This document shows, piece by piece, positions 1 through 9,320 of a stretch of 64,000 nt of DNA (its first letter is position 1; the number at the start of each line of letters is the position of its first letter). A program made the translations under genes and the position numbers. The notes under the pieces are model-generated. The model made no database searches. It was not told where the DNA came from and saw only the letters and a list, made by a program, of their open reading frames with translations. The stretch spans positions 62,001 through 126,000 of the forward strand of contig NZ_CABPVS010000003.1 of the NCBI RefSeq assembly GCF_902460845.1, read 5' to 3'. Source of the DNA: Campylobacter concisus (GTDB lineage Bacteria; Campylobacterota; Campylobacteria; Campylobacterales; Campylobacteraceae).

Positions 1-18
1 TCTTAAAAGGTATATGTA

Positions 19-2391
19 GTGGCTGAAGAAGAGGTTGTAGTTTTAAAACCACCTGGCGAGCAAGCAGAGCAAGAAGCGCCTGAAGAGGCAAAAGCCGAAG
101 TGCCTGAAGAGATCGTCTCGCTTGAGAGTATCGCAAGTGAGGGTGTACTACAAGATGAGAGCATCCCAGAGCCAATCCCTGTAAAAAAGAGCAATAAAAA
201 GCTCTTTATAATAGCAGGTATGGTCGCTCTAGTACTTATCATCTTGATAGTGGTTTTGCTAGTTATCTTGCTAAAGAAAGACAAAAAAGAGAACATAGAT
301 ACTGCAAGTATCGTAAAAAATATAGAAAATAACTACCAAACGCAAAATTTTGGCGCTTCAAAGATAGATGAAATGATAAATAAAGCCAATCAGCTCTACG
401 AGCGTGGCAATAAATTTGAAGCGTTAAAAATTTATGAAAACGTAGCTGTTTATAACCAGTCACTTTCAAACTACAACCTCGGTGTTTCGCAGATGAAACA
501 AGAAAGATGTGATGAGGCGATCGTATCTTTTAATAAAGCTATAACCGATAGAGAAAACACAGCAGTTAGCGCCATAAATGCTGCCGTTTGCTCACTTGAG
601 CTAAATAACACTAAAAATTTTAACTACTATATAGGACTTGCTGACTCATTTTTGCAGTATGAAAACAACTCGCCACTTTATAGCTATTACTACGCGCTTA
701 TAAACTACTATAAAGGCAACTATTACGAGGCGCTTCAAGCACTTTCTCATCCAAATACTGCAGATTATAAAAATGAATATGCGTATTTAAGTGCAAAAAT
801 TTTATCACTTCTTGGAGATGATGAAAGAGCAATAGCCAAACTTGAGAGCCAAAAGGCGTTTAAAGCCGACTTCACGCTAGCGCAGCTCTACGCAAGACTT
901 GGCAAATACGACAAGGCAAGGGATTATTTAACAAAAGCTTCTAAAAATACGCCAAATATCGATCTTATCAAGATGACTGAGGCGCTAATTGATCTAAAAA
1001 CTTCTGACTACGGCGACGCGGCTGCATTTATCAAAGATGTTTACGACTACAATGCTTCTTTGCCAAGCAAAATTTACAAGATAAAAACGATACTAAAGCC
1101 TGATCTTTTTGATGTCAGCCTAGCTCAGGCACACTTTAGCGATGATATGTTTTTTGATAGAACAAGGCGCTATGAGACCCTTTTTTACTTCGCGCCTTAC
1201 AAGGTCTTTGATGCAAAACAGAGCATCGAGCAGATAAGAAAAGGCGGTGTTAGCGTCTTTTTAGACGATACATCAGCAGCAAATGACTATCTTAGCCAAA
1301 GTGCAGCTGCTTCAAAAGTAAATGCAAAACTTAGTGAAGCTATTGCAAAAGCACTAAGCTATCGCTTAAAAGAAGCAAATAAAGAGTTTGAAGAGCTAGC
1401 CAGCACTTATCCAAATCACTCTATCTTGCAATACAACCTCGCCCTAAGCTACGCTCAGCTTGGAAATTTTAGCCTTGCAGCAAAGCACTTCATAGCAAGC
1501 TATCACCAGGATGTAAATAACCATCTTGCAGGTATTTTTGGGGCGATTTGTCTAGATATAAATAGAAATTTAAACCCAAAACTCATTGAAGAGATCGGCG
1601 AAAATTTAGAAAATGACAAGAGTTTAAAGCCTGTAAATTTATATGCCTCGCTTCTAAGCCTGGTTAGCGGCAACCAAAGCGCCATGATAAGGTGGCTTGA
1701 AGAGCCAAAAGAGCAGACAATGCTAAATTTAGCCTTTGATATCATCATCGCAAAAGTAACAAACAATGACGAGCTAATGGCAAAGAAAGCTGATGAATTA
1801 CTAAAAATTTTGCCAAATGATATTATTGCAAATATCTTAAATTTCATCTCGAAAAACAAAGAGCAAAATGTCAAAGAGTATGCAAAAGCGATACAAATTC
1901 ACTTTAATGGCAAGCAACTTGATTCAAACGCTTTCTATCACGGCGCTGATATCATCAAAAAGCAATACATCAAGCTACTTCAAATTTCAGGCTTACTTAC
2001 AAGAGAGCGTGATAAGTTAAGAGCCGAGCTAAAAAATGCTCCAAAGAATATAAATTTGATCCAAACTCTAGCCTATATCGATATCTTTACAAACGATTTT
2101 GAGGAGAGCTATAAACTTTATAATCAGGCAATCGATGAGTTTAAAGTAAATGACGCTAGCACATTGTTTTTAGCATCTGTGGCTGCGACAGGAGCTGGAA
2201 AAGTATCAAACGCGATCGCACTTTTAGAGCTAACAAAACTAAATGATGCTAATGCTATCGAAAATAGAATAGCTCTTGGCCTAATGTATCAGCAGATAGA
2301 TAATATAAAAGCAGCTCTTATACAATACAGCAAAATAGGAAATGTTGAGTATGAAAGCGAATTTTACGGCTTTGAGATAGATAATGACTGA
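19..2391 (+). CDS. pflB: PflB-like flagellar motor scaffold protein (TPR)
   Basis: 790 residues. The N-terminus (about 1-58) is acidic and looks cytoplasmic. One hydrophobic helix follows at about 60-86, and the long remainder carries TPR-like helical repeats, for example around residues 115-230 and 450-540. This layout (cytoplasmic tail, single membrane span, large periplasmic TPR domain) is that of PflB, which in Campylobacter and Helicobacter forms a disk needed to place the motility stators. The related PflA has a cleavable signal peptide instead, which this protein lacks. The start is GTG, about eight bases after an AAAAGG ribosome site. A TAG at 17-19 may end an upstream gene outside the window. 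The assignment rests on architecture, so a different TPR motility protein remains possible. Confidence 0.68.
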   Translation: MAEEEVVVLKPPGEQAEQEAPEEAKAEVPEEIVSLESIASEGVLQDESIPEPIPVKKSNKKLFIIAGMVALVLIILIVVLLVILLKKDKKENIDTASIVKNIENNYQTQNFGASKIDEMINKANQLYERGNKFEALKIYENVAVYNQSLSNYNLGVSQMKQERCDEAIVSFNKAITDRENTAVSAINAAVCSLELNNTKNFNYYIGLADSFLQYENNSPLYSYYYALINYYKGNYYEALQALSHPNTADYKNEYAYLSAKILSLLGDDERAIAKLESQKAFKADFTLAQLYARLGKYDKARDYLTKASKNTPNIDLIKMTEALIDLKTSDYGDAAAFIKDVYDYNASLPSKIYKIKTILKPDLFDVSLAQAHFSDDMFFDRTRRYETLFYFAPYKVFDAKQSIEQIRKGGVSVFLDDTSAANDYLSQSAAASKVNAKLSEAIAKALSYRLKEANKEFEELASTYPNHSILQYNLALSYAQLGNFSLAAKHFIASYHQDVNNHLAGIFGAICLDINRNLNPKLIEEIGENLENDKSLKPVNLYASLLSLVSGNQSAMIRWLEEPKEQTMLNLAFDIIIAKVTNNDELMAKKADELLKILPNDIIANILNFISKNKEQNVKEYAKAIQIHFNGKQLDSNAFYHGADIIKKQYIKLLQISGLLTRERDKLRAELKNAPKNINLIQTLAYIDIFTNDFEESYKLYNQAIDEFKVNDASTLFLASVAATGAGKVSNAIALLELTKLNDANAIENRIALGLMYQQIDNIKAALIQYSKIGNVEYESEFYGFEIDND

Positions 2392-2433
2392 TAAAAACTG
2401 GGTTTATGCGCCTAGTTTTAACTATTTTAAATA

Positions 2434-3681
2434 CTAAGCAATATCTAAAATTTCAAGATTTATTTGATCTAAGACTTCACTAAATTTATAGATCGTATCA
2501 CCGCATTTATACTCAATACTCTTGCTGCTCTTTTTATTTTTTTGAGATAAAATTTTCTCCATCATACTGGGAAGCTCTTTTTGTAAAAGTAGTTTATAAG
2601 ACATCCCCATTCCATGCGTTAGAGACTTTATAAATTTGCCATCAACCTCACTCTCATCTTTTATCATATGTAGTGTTGCGTCAAATTTAAGTTTCTTAAG
2701 AGCCTCGTAAAGCTCGATTTTATCCTTTGCTGGAGCTATTTCTTTATCACAAATACAGTGATAGCTCACGTAAATTGGCTTTTTATAGCTGCTTTGAACA
2801 TTTAGATGATCTAAATTTAGGATGTTTCTTATCTCTTCTCTTGCGTCAATAAAATAGTATGGTGATTTTTTATTAAGTGTCCAGTAGGTCTTATCAAAAA
2901 AATAAATATATAAATTTTGATACAAAGTGTCAGTGCCAAAACAAAAATAGTTAGTAAAATTTATCTCTTTACCAAAGCCGATAAGACGCCATAAAAATAT
3001 GGCATAAGAGCTATTATCTATCACCCCATCAACTAGCCATGGAGCGATCTTAGCACACATATGTGCCAGATATCCACCATGTGAGCTACCTACCATTATC
3101 ACTGGCAGATGTTCAAATTTGGCATTATTTATATATTTTTTTGTATAAAGCACAGCATTTAGCACATCTAATGCTTGCATAACGCCAAAATTTTGATATT
3201 CATTTTTTGTTGGCACCATCGTAATGCTAGCATTTAGCCTAAAATCAGCCGGCAAAATACCTCTCTCTTTTCGAATAGTAATCTCTTTGCTGAGAAATTT
3301 AAGTAGCAAATCAACCTTCTCGTGGCAGTCGATACTTTTTAGATCAATTGGTAAATTTATACCTATGCTTGATAGTTCTCTTGTTAAGATTTCGCGATCT
3401 ATATCATCAAGCCCAAATTTCGCCCCAAGCTGTGGGCGGTTGCCTATGCAGTGATAATCCACACTAATGCATGCAACATCATAAGCCTCTGCCATAGTCC
3501 GCATAAGGTTAGCTCTATATCCAAGGTCAGAGTCTTCTCCAAGCCCAGGGATAATCACCAAAAGGGCTTTTGCATTCTTGGCATCGTCATAACAGGAATA
3601 AAAGGAGAGAGGAGAGCTTCTTTTTATACCAAGTTCAATATCATCACAAGATGAAATTTCATAGCTTCCATCAACTAGCAT
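2434..3681 (-). CDS. DUF2920 family protein (alpha/beta-hydrolase-like)
   Basis: 415 residues, convergent with the flagellar gene upstream. The N-terminal part has a hydrolase-like strand followed by an oxyanion-type loop (LLVIIPGLGEDSD). A nucleophile-elbow motif GSSHGGYLAH lies near the middle, and HGMG near the C-terminus could carry the catalytic His. It resembles the DUF2920 family, which Campylobacter often encodes near flagellar or flagellin-modification genes. Substrate and reaction are unknown. The start is an ATG with a good AAAAGGA ribosome site seven bases away. It is separated by about 30 bases from the lipoprotein gene upstream of it on the same strand, so it could be the tail of that transcript. 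Confidence 0.7.
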   Translation of the reverse strand: MLVDGSYEISSCDDIELGIKRSSPLSFYSCYDDAKNAKALLVIIPGLGEDSDLGYRANLMRTMAEAYDVACISVDYHCIGNRPQLGAKFGLDDIDREILTRELSSIGINLPIDLKSIDCHEKVDLLLKFLSKEITIRKERGILPADFRLNASITMVPTKNEYQNFGVMQALDVLNAVLYTKKYINNAKFEHLPVIMVGSSHGGYLAHMCAKIAPWLVDGVIDNSSYAIFLWRLIGFGKEINFTNYFCFGTDTLYQNLYIYFFDKTYWTLNKKSPYYFIDAREEIRNILNLDHLNVQSSYKKPIYVSYHCICDKEIAPAKDKIELYEALKKLKFDATLHMIKDESEVDGKFIKSLTHGMGMSYKLLLQKELPSMMEKILSQKNKKSSKSIEYKCGDTIYKFSEVLDQINLEILDIA

Positions 3682-3710
3682 TTAAATCCTTTTAAATTTA
3701 CTAATTTCTC

Positions 3711-4289
3711 CTATTTTTGCGAGACGTTATAAAAAAAGCTAACGATCTGTTTTGCTAGGCGTTCTTTAAAAAACGGCCAAATGTAGCTTGGCGAATAGAC
3801 ATTGCCAGCTTGCATAAGTGAGATATTTGTCGCCTTTTCGCCACCATTTTTTGGACGCACTAGCACGCTTACTTGCATGTGATAAGTATAGCTATTTGTA
3901 CTAAAGTCATCATCATCGTAATAGCCAAATGGGAAAAACATCGAGTAGCCAAAGCCAAAGCTTGGTCTACCAAAGCCATATCCCATGCCCATTGAAAATC
4001 TAGGATCTCTTTTTATTATCCTAGAAAAGCTTTGCACATCGCCAAGGATGATGAAGTCGGCATTTTTGATATTTGGCTCGTTTCTAAAGCCAGCCTTTGC
4101 AAACTCGCTTAAAATTTCAGCATTTACATCTTGCCCGGTCGCACTATTTTTAAAATTTACATAGACACTTTTGTTTGATTCATTAAGCGTAAAAAAGATC
4201 GGATCGCTCGTTTTGACCGAGATATTTGGAGTGCTACTAGCACATCCAACAAAAAATACCGCTAAGACAAATAAAAAGAAATTTTTCAT
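3711..4289 (-). CDS. putative outer-membrane lipoprotein
   Basis: 192 residues. The signal peptide ends in a lipobox (FFVGCASS), so this is a lipoprotein with Cys about 16-18 from the start. I chose ATG at 4289, two codons inside the longest frame, because GGAG is correctly spaced from it. The mature part has a stretch (AEILSEFAKAGFRN, then FIILGDVQSF) reminiscent of TraT-type or DUF4136-type lipoproteins, and a Gly/Phe/Tyr-rich central loop with DDDD. The resemblance is weak and I assign no function. It directly follows the thioredoxin gene with a two-base gap, so it is probably the last-but-one gene of the iron-uptake transcript. Confidence 0.6.
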   Translation of the reverse strand: MKNFFLFVLAVFFVGCASSTPNISVKTSDPIFFTLNESNKSVYVNFKNSATGQDVNAEILSEFAKAGFRNEPNIKNADFIILGDVQSFSRIIKRDPRFSMGMGYGFGRPSFGFGYSMFFPFGYYDDDDFSTNSYTYHMQVSVLVRPKNGGEKATNISLMQAGNVYSPSYIWPFFKERLAKQIVSFFYNVSQK

Positions 4290-4297
4290 ATTCACTC

Positions 4298-4792
4298 CTA
4301 CAAGAGCGATCTTATAGCACTTTCAAGTACACTTTTTGGTGTAAGACCGATAAATTTTGATCGCATCTTACCATCTTTATCAAAAAAATAGATAACTGGC
4401 ACGCCCATGACGCCACCAACTGCCTTGCTAAAGTAATCAACTGAAACCTTATCACTCGTAGTTTTAAATGTAATGTTGTGCTCTTTTAAAAGCTCAATAT
4501 CTTTATCAAAGCCTTTACTAGGTCCTAAAACACCAATGAATTGAACCTCTTTACCATACTCTTTTTCAAGCGTATTTAGATCAGGTATAGCGGCCTTGCA
4601 CACTCCGCAGTCCGTACCAAAGAAAAATAGCATATATGGCTTATCGCCTATCTTTAGCCTCTTTTCTGTTGGAAAAAACTGCGTATCAATGCCGCTTGAG
4701 TCATTTAGCGTAATGTGATGCTTCTCATACTGCTTGACGCAGCCCATAACTAGAGCTGCGACCAGGCACAAAAATAGAAATTTAAATTTCAT
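4298..4792 (-). CDS. TlpA-like thioredoxin-fold lipoprotein
   Basis: 164 residues. A lipoprotein signal (LVAALVMGCVKQ) precedes a thioredoxin fold whose active site is CGVC in FFGTDCGVCKAAIP. A cis-proline motif GVPVIYFFD follows near the C-terminus. This is the layout of periplasmic TlpA/ResA-type thiol reductases. I chose ATG at 4792 because the reading then begins directly with the signal peptide; it overlaps the end of the ABC ATPase gene by 11 bases. The C. jejuni p19 locus carries thioredoxin-like genes in this position (Cj1664/Cj1665), so a role in keeping Cys residues of the uptake system reduced is a reasonable inference. Confidence 0.82.
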   Translation of the reverse strand: MKFKFLFLCLVAALVMGCVKQYEKHHITLNDSSGIDTQFFPTEKRLKIGDKPYMLFFFGTDCGVCKAAIPDLNTLEKEYGKEVQFIGVLGPSKGFDKDIELLKEHNITFKTTSDKVSVDYFSKAVGGVMGVPVIYFFDKDGKMRSKFIGLTPKSVLESAIRSLL

Positions 4793-5471
4793 TTGGCACC
4801 TTTGGATTTTCAATAGTGCGAATTTTCTCCAATTTGCCGTGTCTTAGATATACGATCTTATCGCCATACTCGCCAAGATCAGGGTTGTGAGTTACTAGAA
4901 GAATGGTTTTGCCATCTTTTCTTAGCTTGCAAAATAGATCAAGTATAACTCTTTCATTTGCTTCATCAAGGTTACCAGTTGGCTCATCTGCTATTAAAAT
5001 TTCAGGATCGTTTATGAGTGAGCGCGCGATACAAAGGCGTTGTTGCTCACCACCACTTAGCTGACTCGGTCTGTGCGTTAGCCTATGTGAAAGACCAACT
5101 GCCTCAAGTGCCTTTTTAGCATCCTCTTCATCAACTGAGCTGTGATAGTACTGAGCGATCATCACATTTTCAAGAGCGCTAAGATATGGCACTAAGTGAA
5201 ACTGCTGAAAAATAAGACCGATCTTTTCACGTCTGAATTTAAGTGTATCATCAGCATTTAGATTGCTCGCGTCATCCCCACCGAGCATATAAGTACCACT
5301 GCTTGGAGTATCCATTAGAGAAAGGATATTTACAAGCGTACTCTTACCACTACCACTTGGTCCCATTACGCTGACCCACTCACCTTTTTTAACCTCAAAA
5401 TTTATATCATCAAGTGCTTTAACATCGCCAAAAATTTTACAAATATTTTTTAATTCTAGTGCATTTTGCAT
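4782..5471 (-). CDS. ABC transporter ATPase, MacB/LolD type (P19 system)
   Basis: 229 residues with all ABC ATPase motifs: Walker A GPSGSGKST near residue 37, signature LSGGEQQR near 140, Walker B ILIADEPTGNLDE near 160 and the switch His in LLVTHNPD. The closest family is MacB/LolD, whose partners are FtsX-like permeases, and two such permeases sit just upstream. It corresponds to Cj1663 of the C. jejuni p19 operon. The role there is not settled; energising iron handling across or at the inner membrane is the usual proposal. One base separates it from the permease gene upstream. Confidence 0.88.
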   Translation of the reverse strand: MQNALELKNICKIFGDVKALDDINFEVKKGEWVSVMGPSGSGKSTLVNILSLMDTPSSGTYMLGGDDASNLNADDTLKFRREKIGLIFQQFHLVPYLSALENVMIAQYYHSSVDEEDAKKALEAVGLSHRLTHRPSQLSGGEQQRLCIARSLINDPEILIADEPTGNLDEANERVILDLFCKLRKDGKTILLVTHNPDLGEYGDKIVYLRHGKLEKIRTIENPKVPNEI

Positions 5472-5472
5472 A

Positions 5473-6615
5473 TCATTCTCCTCTTAATGTATCTGCCATT
5501 TTATTATTAAGTGCCCGTTTGATCGGATAAAATGCTGCGATCGCTGCAAATAAAAGCGAAATTATCACAGCTACTGGGATGCTTAAAATTCTAAAATCAA
5601 TACTAGAATCAAATATCGCATAACCTAAAATTTGAGCTAGTAAATATCCTAAAAATGCACCAACTAATGCTGAGATGAGCGCTGTCACAAATGTTTCAAA
5701 GCCAAATAGCTTTAATACATCCTTTTTGCTTGCGCCTATGGCTCTTAGAAGTGCGATCTCCTTTGAGCGAGAGAGCAAGATAGCACTAAGCGTTGTGTTT
5801 ACGCACATTGAAGTAATGAGCAAAATAACAAGGCTAACAAGTGCCATTAATAGCTTTATTTTCTCCAAAATATAGCCCTCAGATTTTGAGACCTTTGCCA
5901 CTGGTTTTGCAGCTATTTCATCATTGCTTATAGTCTTTGCAAGTGATGTTATCTCGTCAAAGTTACCAAGCACAACAGCTTCAGCATAGTTTATTTTGCC
6001 AGCTTTATTTGAAATTTTTTGAGCCAAAGATAGTGACGTGATCAAAAGTGCATCCTCTTTATCGCCGCTTGCGACTACGCCTTTTATCTTTACATTTATG
6101 CTCTCATTTGAGCCAATGGCGCGAATTTCTATATCATCGCCTGCTTTAAAGCCAGCCTGACGAGCTAGATCAACGCCTATTAGCACATTTTTATCGTCAA
6201 AATCGACATTTATCATCGTTCCATCTCTAACATCTAAAAATGGTTTAACTTTTTTTAGATTGCTAAATTTTGCTCCCATGACGATAGCATTTGTTGGACC
6301 GATATTTGCCTGAGCAAAGAGATAACCGCTCTCACCAAGAAGCTTATCTTTTGGTACCTTAGCGATCATTTCATTGTAAGTTTTTTCACTCATATCATCG
6401 CTTGAGGCCATATCTTTTGGAGCAAAGATCATATTTGCACCATAAGTTTTTAGCTCGCGTGAGACCTTTGAGTCGATATCAAGATAGACATTAACAAACG
6501 CCGCACACACGCATGCTCCAAGCAAGATAGAGATCACGATGACCATGACTCTTGATGAGCCATTTTTTAAACTTTTATAAATTGTATTGTAAAAGAATTT
6601 GCTATTTGCGGTCAT
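5473..6615 (-). CDS. FtsX-like ABC permease (Cj1662-type)
   Basis: 380 residues. It has an N-terminal helix at about 22-42, a large periplasmic domain, and three C-terminal helices at about 255-280, 305-330 and 345-365. This is the four-helix MacB/FtsX permease plan. The motif LLRAIGASKKDV after the second helix is the usual coupling region for the ATPase. The gene starts 14 bases inside the end of the other permease and is followed after one base by the ATPase, so the three are translationally coupled. It is equivalent to Cj1662 in the C. jejuni p19 iron operon. Confidence 0.85.
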   Translation of the reverse strand: MTANSKFFYNTIYKSLKNGSSRVMVIVISILLGACVCAAFVNVYLDIDSKVSRELKTYGANMIFAPKDMASSDDMSEKTYNEMIAKVPKDKLLGESGYLFAQANIGPTNAIVMGAKFSNLKKVKPFLDVRDGTMINVDFDDKNVLIGVDLARQAGFKAGDDIEIRAIGSNESINVKIKGVVASGDKEDALLITSLSLAQKISNKAGKINYAEAVVLGNFDEITSLAKTISNDEIAAKPVAKVSKSEGYILEKIKLLMALVSLVILLITSMCVNTTLSAILLSRSKEIALLRAIGASKKDVLKLFGFETFVTALISALVGAFLGYLLAQILGYAIFDSSIDFRILSIPVAVIISLLFAAIAAFYPIKRALNNKMADTLRGE

Positions 6616-7894
6616 ATAGCACCTCCGCAGGTAGTAAATTTATGACGTTTCTCATTGGCATTAGCGAGCCAACGACTGAGATAAGTAGGGCAAATGCCAC
6701 GCTAATTGGTAGCACGATCCAAGCTATGCCTATGCCGTGAGAGAAGATAATGTAAGACATCACGTAGCTTAGTGCGTATCCTAAAAATGCTCCAGTGATA
6801 CCTGCAAAAAATGCCACCACAAGACTCTCGCTAGCAAAAAGTGCGTAAATTTCAAAGTTACTAGCACCTATGGCTTTTAAAAGGCCGATCTCTTTTTTAC
6901 GGCGATAAATTTCACTTGTCATTAGCGACGTTATTCCAATAGCTGAGACCACAAGAGCGATGATGCTAACGATGCCCATTAGGCTTTGGATTTTCTTTAC
7001 GATATTACTTTCAGCATCACTTACTTGAAGGCTAGCTTTTGCGCTAACGTTTGGTAAATTTTCTTCTATCTGAAATGCGATCGAGCCAGCGTAGGCTGAG
7101 CAGTACCATTTGTCGTACTCTGCGCTATCAAGATTGTCTAAATTTCTTCTTGCTTTTAGTGATAGGTCGTTTTCTGGGATCGTCATGGCTGAGACTTCAG
7201 CCTTTGTGTATGAGTTTGCATGTCCAGAGAGATCTCCAGCAAGCTTTAACGAGCCAACTAGCTTATGCGTCTCGTCACTAGCTCCTTTTAAAATTCCAAC
7301 TATTTTAACCTCTCTTGTACCATTTTTGCCCACAAGGCTAAGCTTGTCGCCAACTTTTAAATTTTTAGCCTTAGAAAGTTCTTCGCCAACTAAAATCTCA
7401 TCCATACTCTCATCTTTTGGCCAAGCGCCCTCAACACCCCAAAATCCATACAAGCTCTTAACGCCTGTGCTAAATTCTGGCTCATCTTTTAGACCGATAT
7501 TTTTATCAAAATAAGTCCCCTCAAAGCTAAACTCATCGCCCTTAGCGTCCTTTACCTTTGTCTCTAAAAACGGAGCAAAAGCAACGATGTTATTTCGCCA
7601 AAAGATCTCTTTTATCTTATAAATATCAGCTTCTGGAAGTAAATTTTGTGATTTTAGCGGGGTGAAATTTTTACCCTCGATCTCGATACTTAGGCTCTCA
7701 CCGCGTGGTAAAACAACGATATTTGAGCCATATCCTCTAAGCTCAGTTGCTACTTGATCACCGATTTTTAGTGTGATATTTAGCATGCAAGCTATCAAAA
7801 GAGCAGCTAGTAGTATGGTGATAAATGCCATCGTCTTTTGCACCTTTGAGCCCGTGATCGAGCTTTTTATCATTCTTAGTTGCATATTTTTCAT
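6602..7894 (-). CDS. FtsX-like ABC permease (Cj1661-type)
   Basis: 430 residues with the same plan as its downstream neighbour: an N-terminal helix at about 20-42, a periplasmic domain of about 260 residues, then three helices from about residue 305. The coupling motif LLKAIGASNFEIY is near-identical in type to the LLRAIGASKKDV of the partner, so the pair probably arose by duplication and forms a heterodimer. The start ATG overlaps the TAA of the DUF2318 gene by four bases. It is equivalent to Cj1661 of C. jejuni, in the Fur-controlled p19 operon. Confidence 0.85.
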   Translation of the reverse strand: MKNMQLRMIKSSITGSKVQKTMAFITILLAALLIACMLNITLKIGDQVATELRGYGSNIVVLPRGESLSIEIEGKNFTPLKSQNLLPEADIYKIKEIFWRNNIVAFAPFLETKVKDAKGDEFSFEGTYFDKNIGLKDEPEFSTGVKSLYGFWGVEGAWPKDESMDEILVGEELSKAKNLKVGDKLSLVGKNGTREVKIVGILKGASDETHKLVGSLKLAGDLSGHANSYTKAEVSAMTIPENDLSLKARRNLDNLDSAEYDKWYCSAYAGSIAFQIEENLPNVSAKASLQVSDAESNIVKKIQSLMGIVSIIALVVSAIGITSLMTSEIYRRKKEIGLLKAIGASNFEIYALFASESLVVAFFAGITGAFLGYALSYVMSYIIFSHGIGIAWIVLPISVAFALLISVVGSLMPMRNVINLLPAEVLYDRK

Positions 7895-9270
7895 TTTAAC
7901 GTTCCATTTATTTCTACATATTTTTCTGGATTTGCTTCAAATTTCGCCTGAGTTTCGTTATTTTCAAAGAAATATGTGCGTCCATAATATAAATATGATC
8001 TTGACTCAAGGTTGCTCACTTTTTTGCGACTAACTGGGTCAAGCACCATTTTTTCGACAACCTTACTAAAGAAATTTGCTCCATCTGTAATAGTTTTATA
8101 ATCAACTATGATATTTTTGCCATCAAAGATAAATGGCATTGGTATCGGATTGCAACCACCCTCTTTGCCAACTGATGGCAAGAAAATTCTAACATTACAA
8201 GAGATACAAATAAGGTCATTTCCTCTTTTTATATAGCCCATATCGCCACATATCATGCATGAATCAAAGACGATAACAGGTGATACACGGTCGCTAAAGC
8301 GGTTTAATAAGAAAAATCTTATCTGTTTGCCCTCGTCTGTTATATAAGCAAATCTGTGAAGTTCATTATCTTTTAGCATATCAACATCAAATATAAATTT
8401 ATCTCCCACTGGCTCAACCAAGACTGGCTCTGAAATTTCAGGTGGACGAGATGCGTAAAGATCATAATAGAGCGAAAATCCAAGTGCTATCAAAATACTA
8501 CAAAATGCAAATTTTGCATTATCAGAAATATTTTCTCTAATGGCTTTTGTAAAGCGGTATTTGATAGAACCAAATTTATTTTTATCAATACTTTTTGGCA
8601 TAAAGAAAAGTGCAGTGATGCATAAAAGTAAGATCACAAAGATATAAAAATAAGTACCAAATTCTGATACGTAAATACCTTTTGCACTAACAGATAGAAT
8701 CTGAGAGTTTAACTCACTACTTATTTTTAAAGCCCCAGCACGTAAAAGCTCAAGCGCTGTCTGAGAACTTCTATCTATTAGTAAGAAAACTAAAGTGATA
8801 ATAGCTAAAATTTTAGCTATTAATGGAGAAATGCTAGATTTTAAATTCGAAATAAAAAAGAATAAAAATACGAGCAAAATCATTGCAAATATCATTAGAA
8901 AGAAGCTAATGACCGAAAGCGTATCTAGTAGCTCACCACCAAATAGCGGGAATAACACACTGCTTGAACTATAGCCAAAGCCAAAGCCGATGCCTAAAAT
9001 AAAAAACGTTACAATTTTTGCTATCTTAAGCTCAAGAAATATCCATAAAATGCTAATTAGTAGAAAAACTAGCGTCACTAAATCGATGAAAATTTTAAAC
9101 TGATCATCTACAAGTGCGTGACGAACGACTTTAAAAATAAATATGCCAGCTACGACTCCAAAAAGTGACGGTAAAAAGAGTGTTTTTAAACTTTTATCCT
9201 TGTTATTTAAGGCAGCAAAAAGCGTAAATCCAAGGAGGGCTAAAAAGACCTGATAGAAATAAATTGACAT
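7891..9270 (-). CDS. DUF2318 Fe-S-type membrane protein (Cj1660-type)
   Basis: 459 residues. About nine hydrophobic helices occupy residues 1-265. The C-terminal domain after residue 280 has Cys pairs: CMIC in FDSCMICGDMGY, CISC in DLICISCNVRIF, then GGCNPIPMPF. This is the DUF2318 signature, a predicted periplasmic metal-binding or Fe-S domain. Near the C-terminus LESRSYLYYGRTYFF and a YHS-like tail are visible. The C. jejuni homologue is Cj1660 in the p19 operon. A redox or iron-relay role between P19, FTR1 and the ABC proteins is inferred from context and has not been shown here. Confidence 0.8.
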   Translation of the reverse strand: MSIYFYQVFLALLGFTLFAALNNKDKSLKTLFLPSLFGVVAGIFIFKVVRHALVDDQFKIFIDLVTLVFLLISILWIFLELKIAKIVTFFILGIGFGFGYSSSSVLFPLFGGELLDTLSVISFFLMIFAMILLVFLFFFISNLKSSISPLIAKILAIITLVFLLIDRSSQTALELLRAGALKISSELNSQILSVSAKGIYVSEFGTYFYIFVILLLCITALFFMPKSIDKNKFGSIKYRFTKAIRENISDNAKFAFCSILIALGFSLYYDLYASRPPEISEPVLVEPVGDKFIFDVDMLKDNELHRFAYITDEGKQIRFFLLNRFSDRVSPVIVFDSCMICGDMGYIKRGNDLICISCNVRIFLPSVGKEGGCNPIPMPFIFDGKNIIVDYKTITDGANFFSKVVEKMVLDPVSRKKVSNLESRSYLYYGRTYFFENNETQAKFEANPEKYVEINGTLK

Positions 9271-9297
9271 AACTAAACCCTGTGAGAATTTTTTAAA

Positions 9298-9315
9298 AGG
9301 GGCGAGAACGCCCCT
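9298..9315 (-). terminator. hairpin after p19 (attenuator-like)
   Basis: A perfect seven-base stem (AGGGGCG/CGCCCCT) with a four-base loop is followed on the minus strand by TTTTAAAAAATT. It sits between p19 and the DUF2318 gene and looks like an intrinsic terminator. Because the downstream genes appear to belong to the same operon, it may act as a partial terminator that makes p19 and FTR1 mRNA more abundant than the rest. Confidence 0.75.
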
Positions 9316-9320
9316 GGTGA

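Noticed and set aside
7110-7514. Plus-strand open frame of 134 codons inside the FtsX-like permease
   Set aside because: It is the antisense of a well-conserved permease gene and has no ribosome site or family features.
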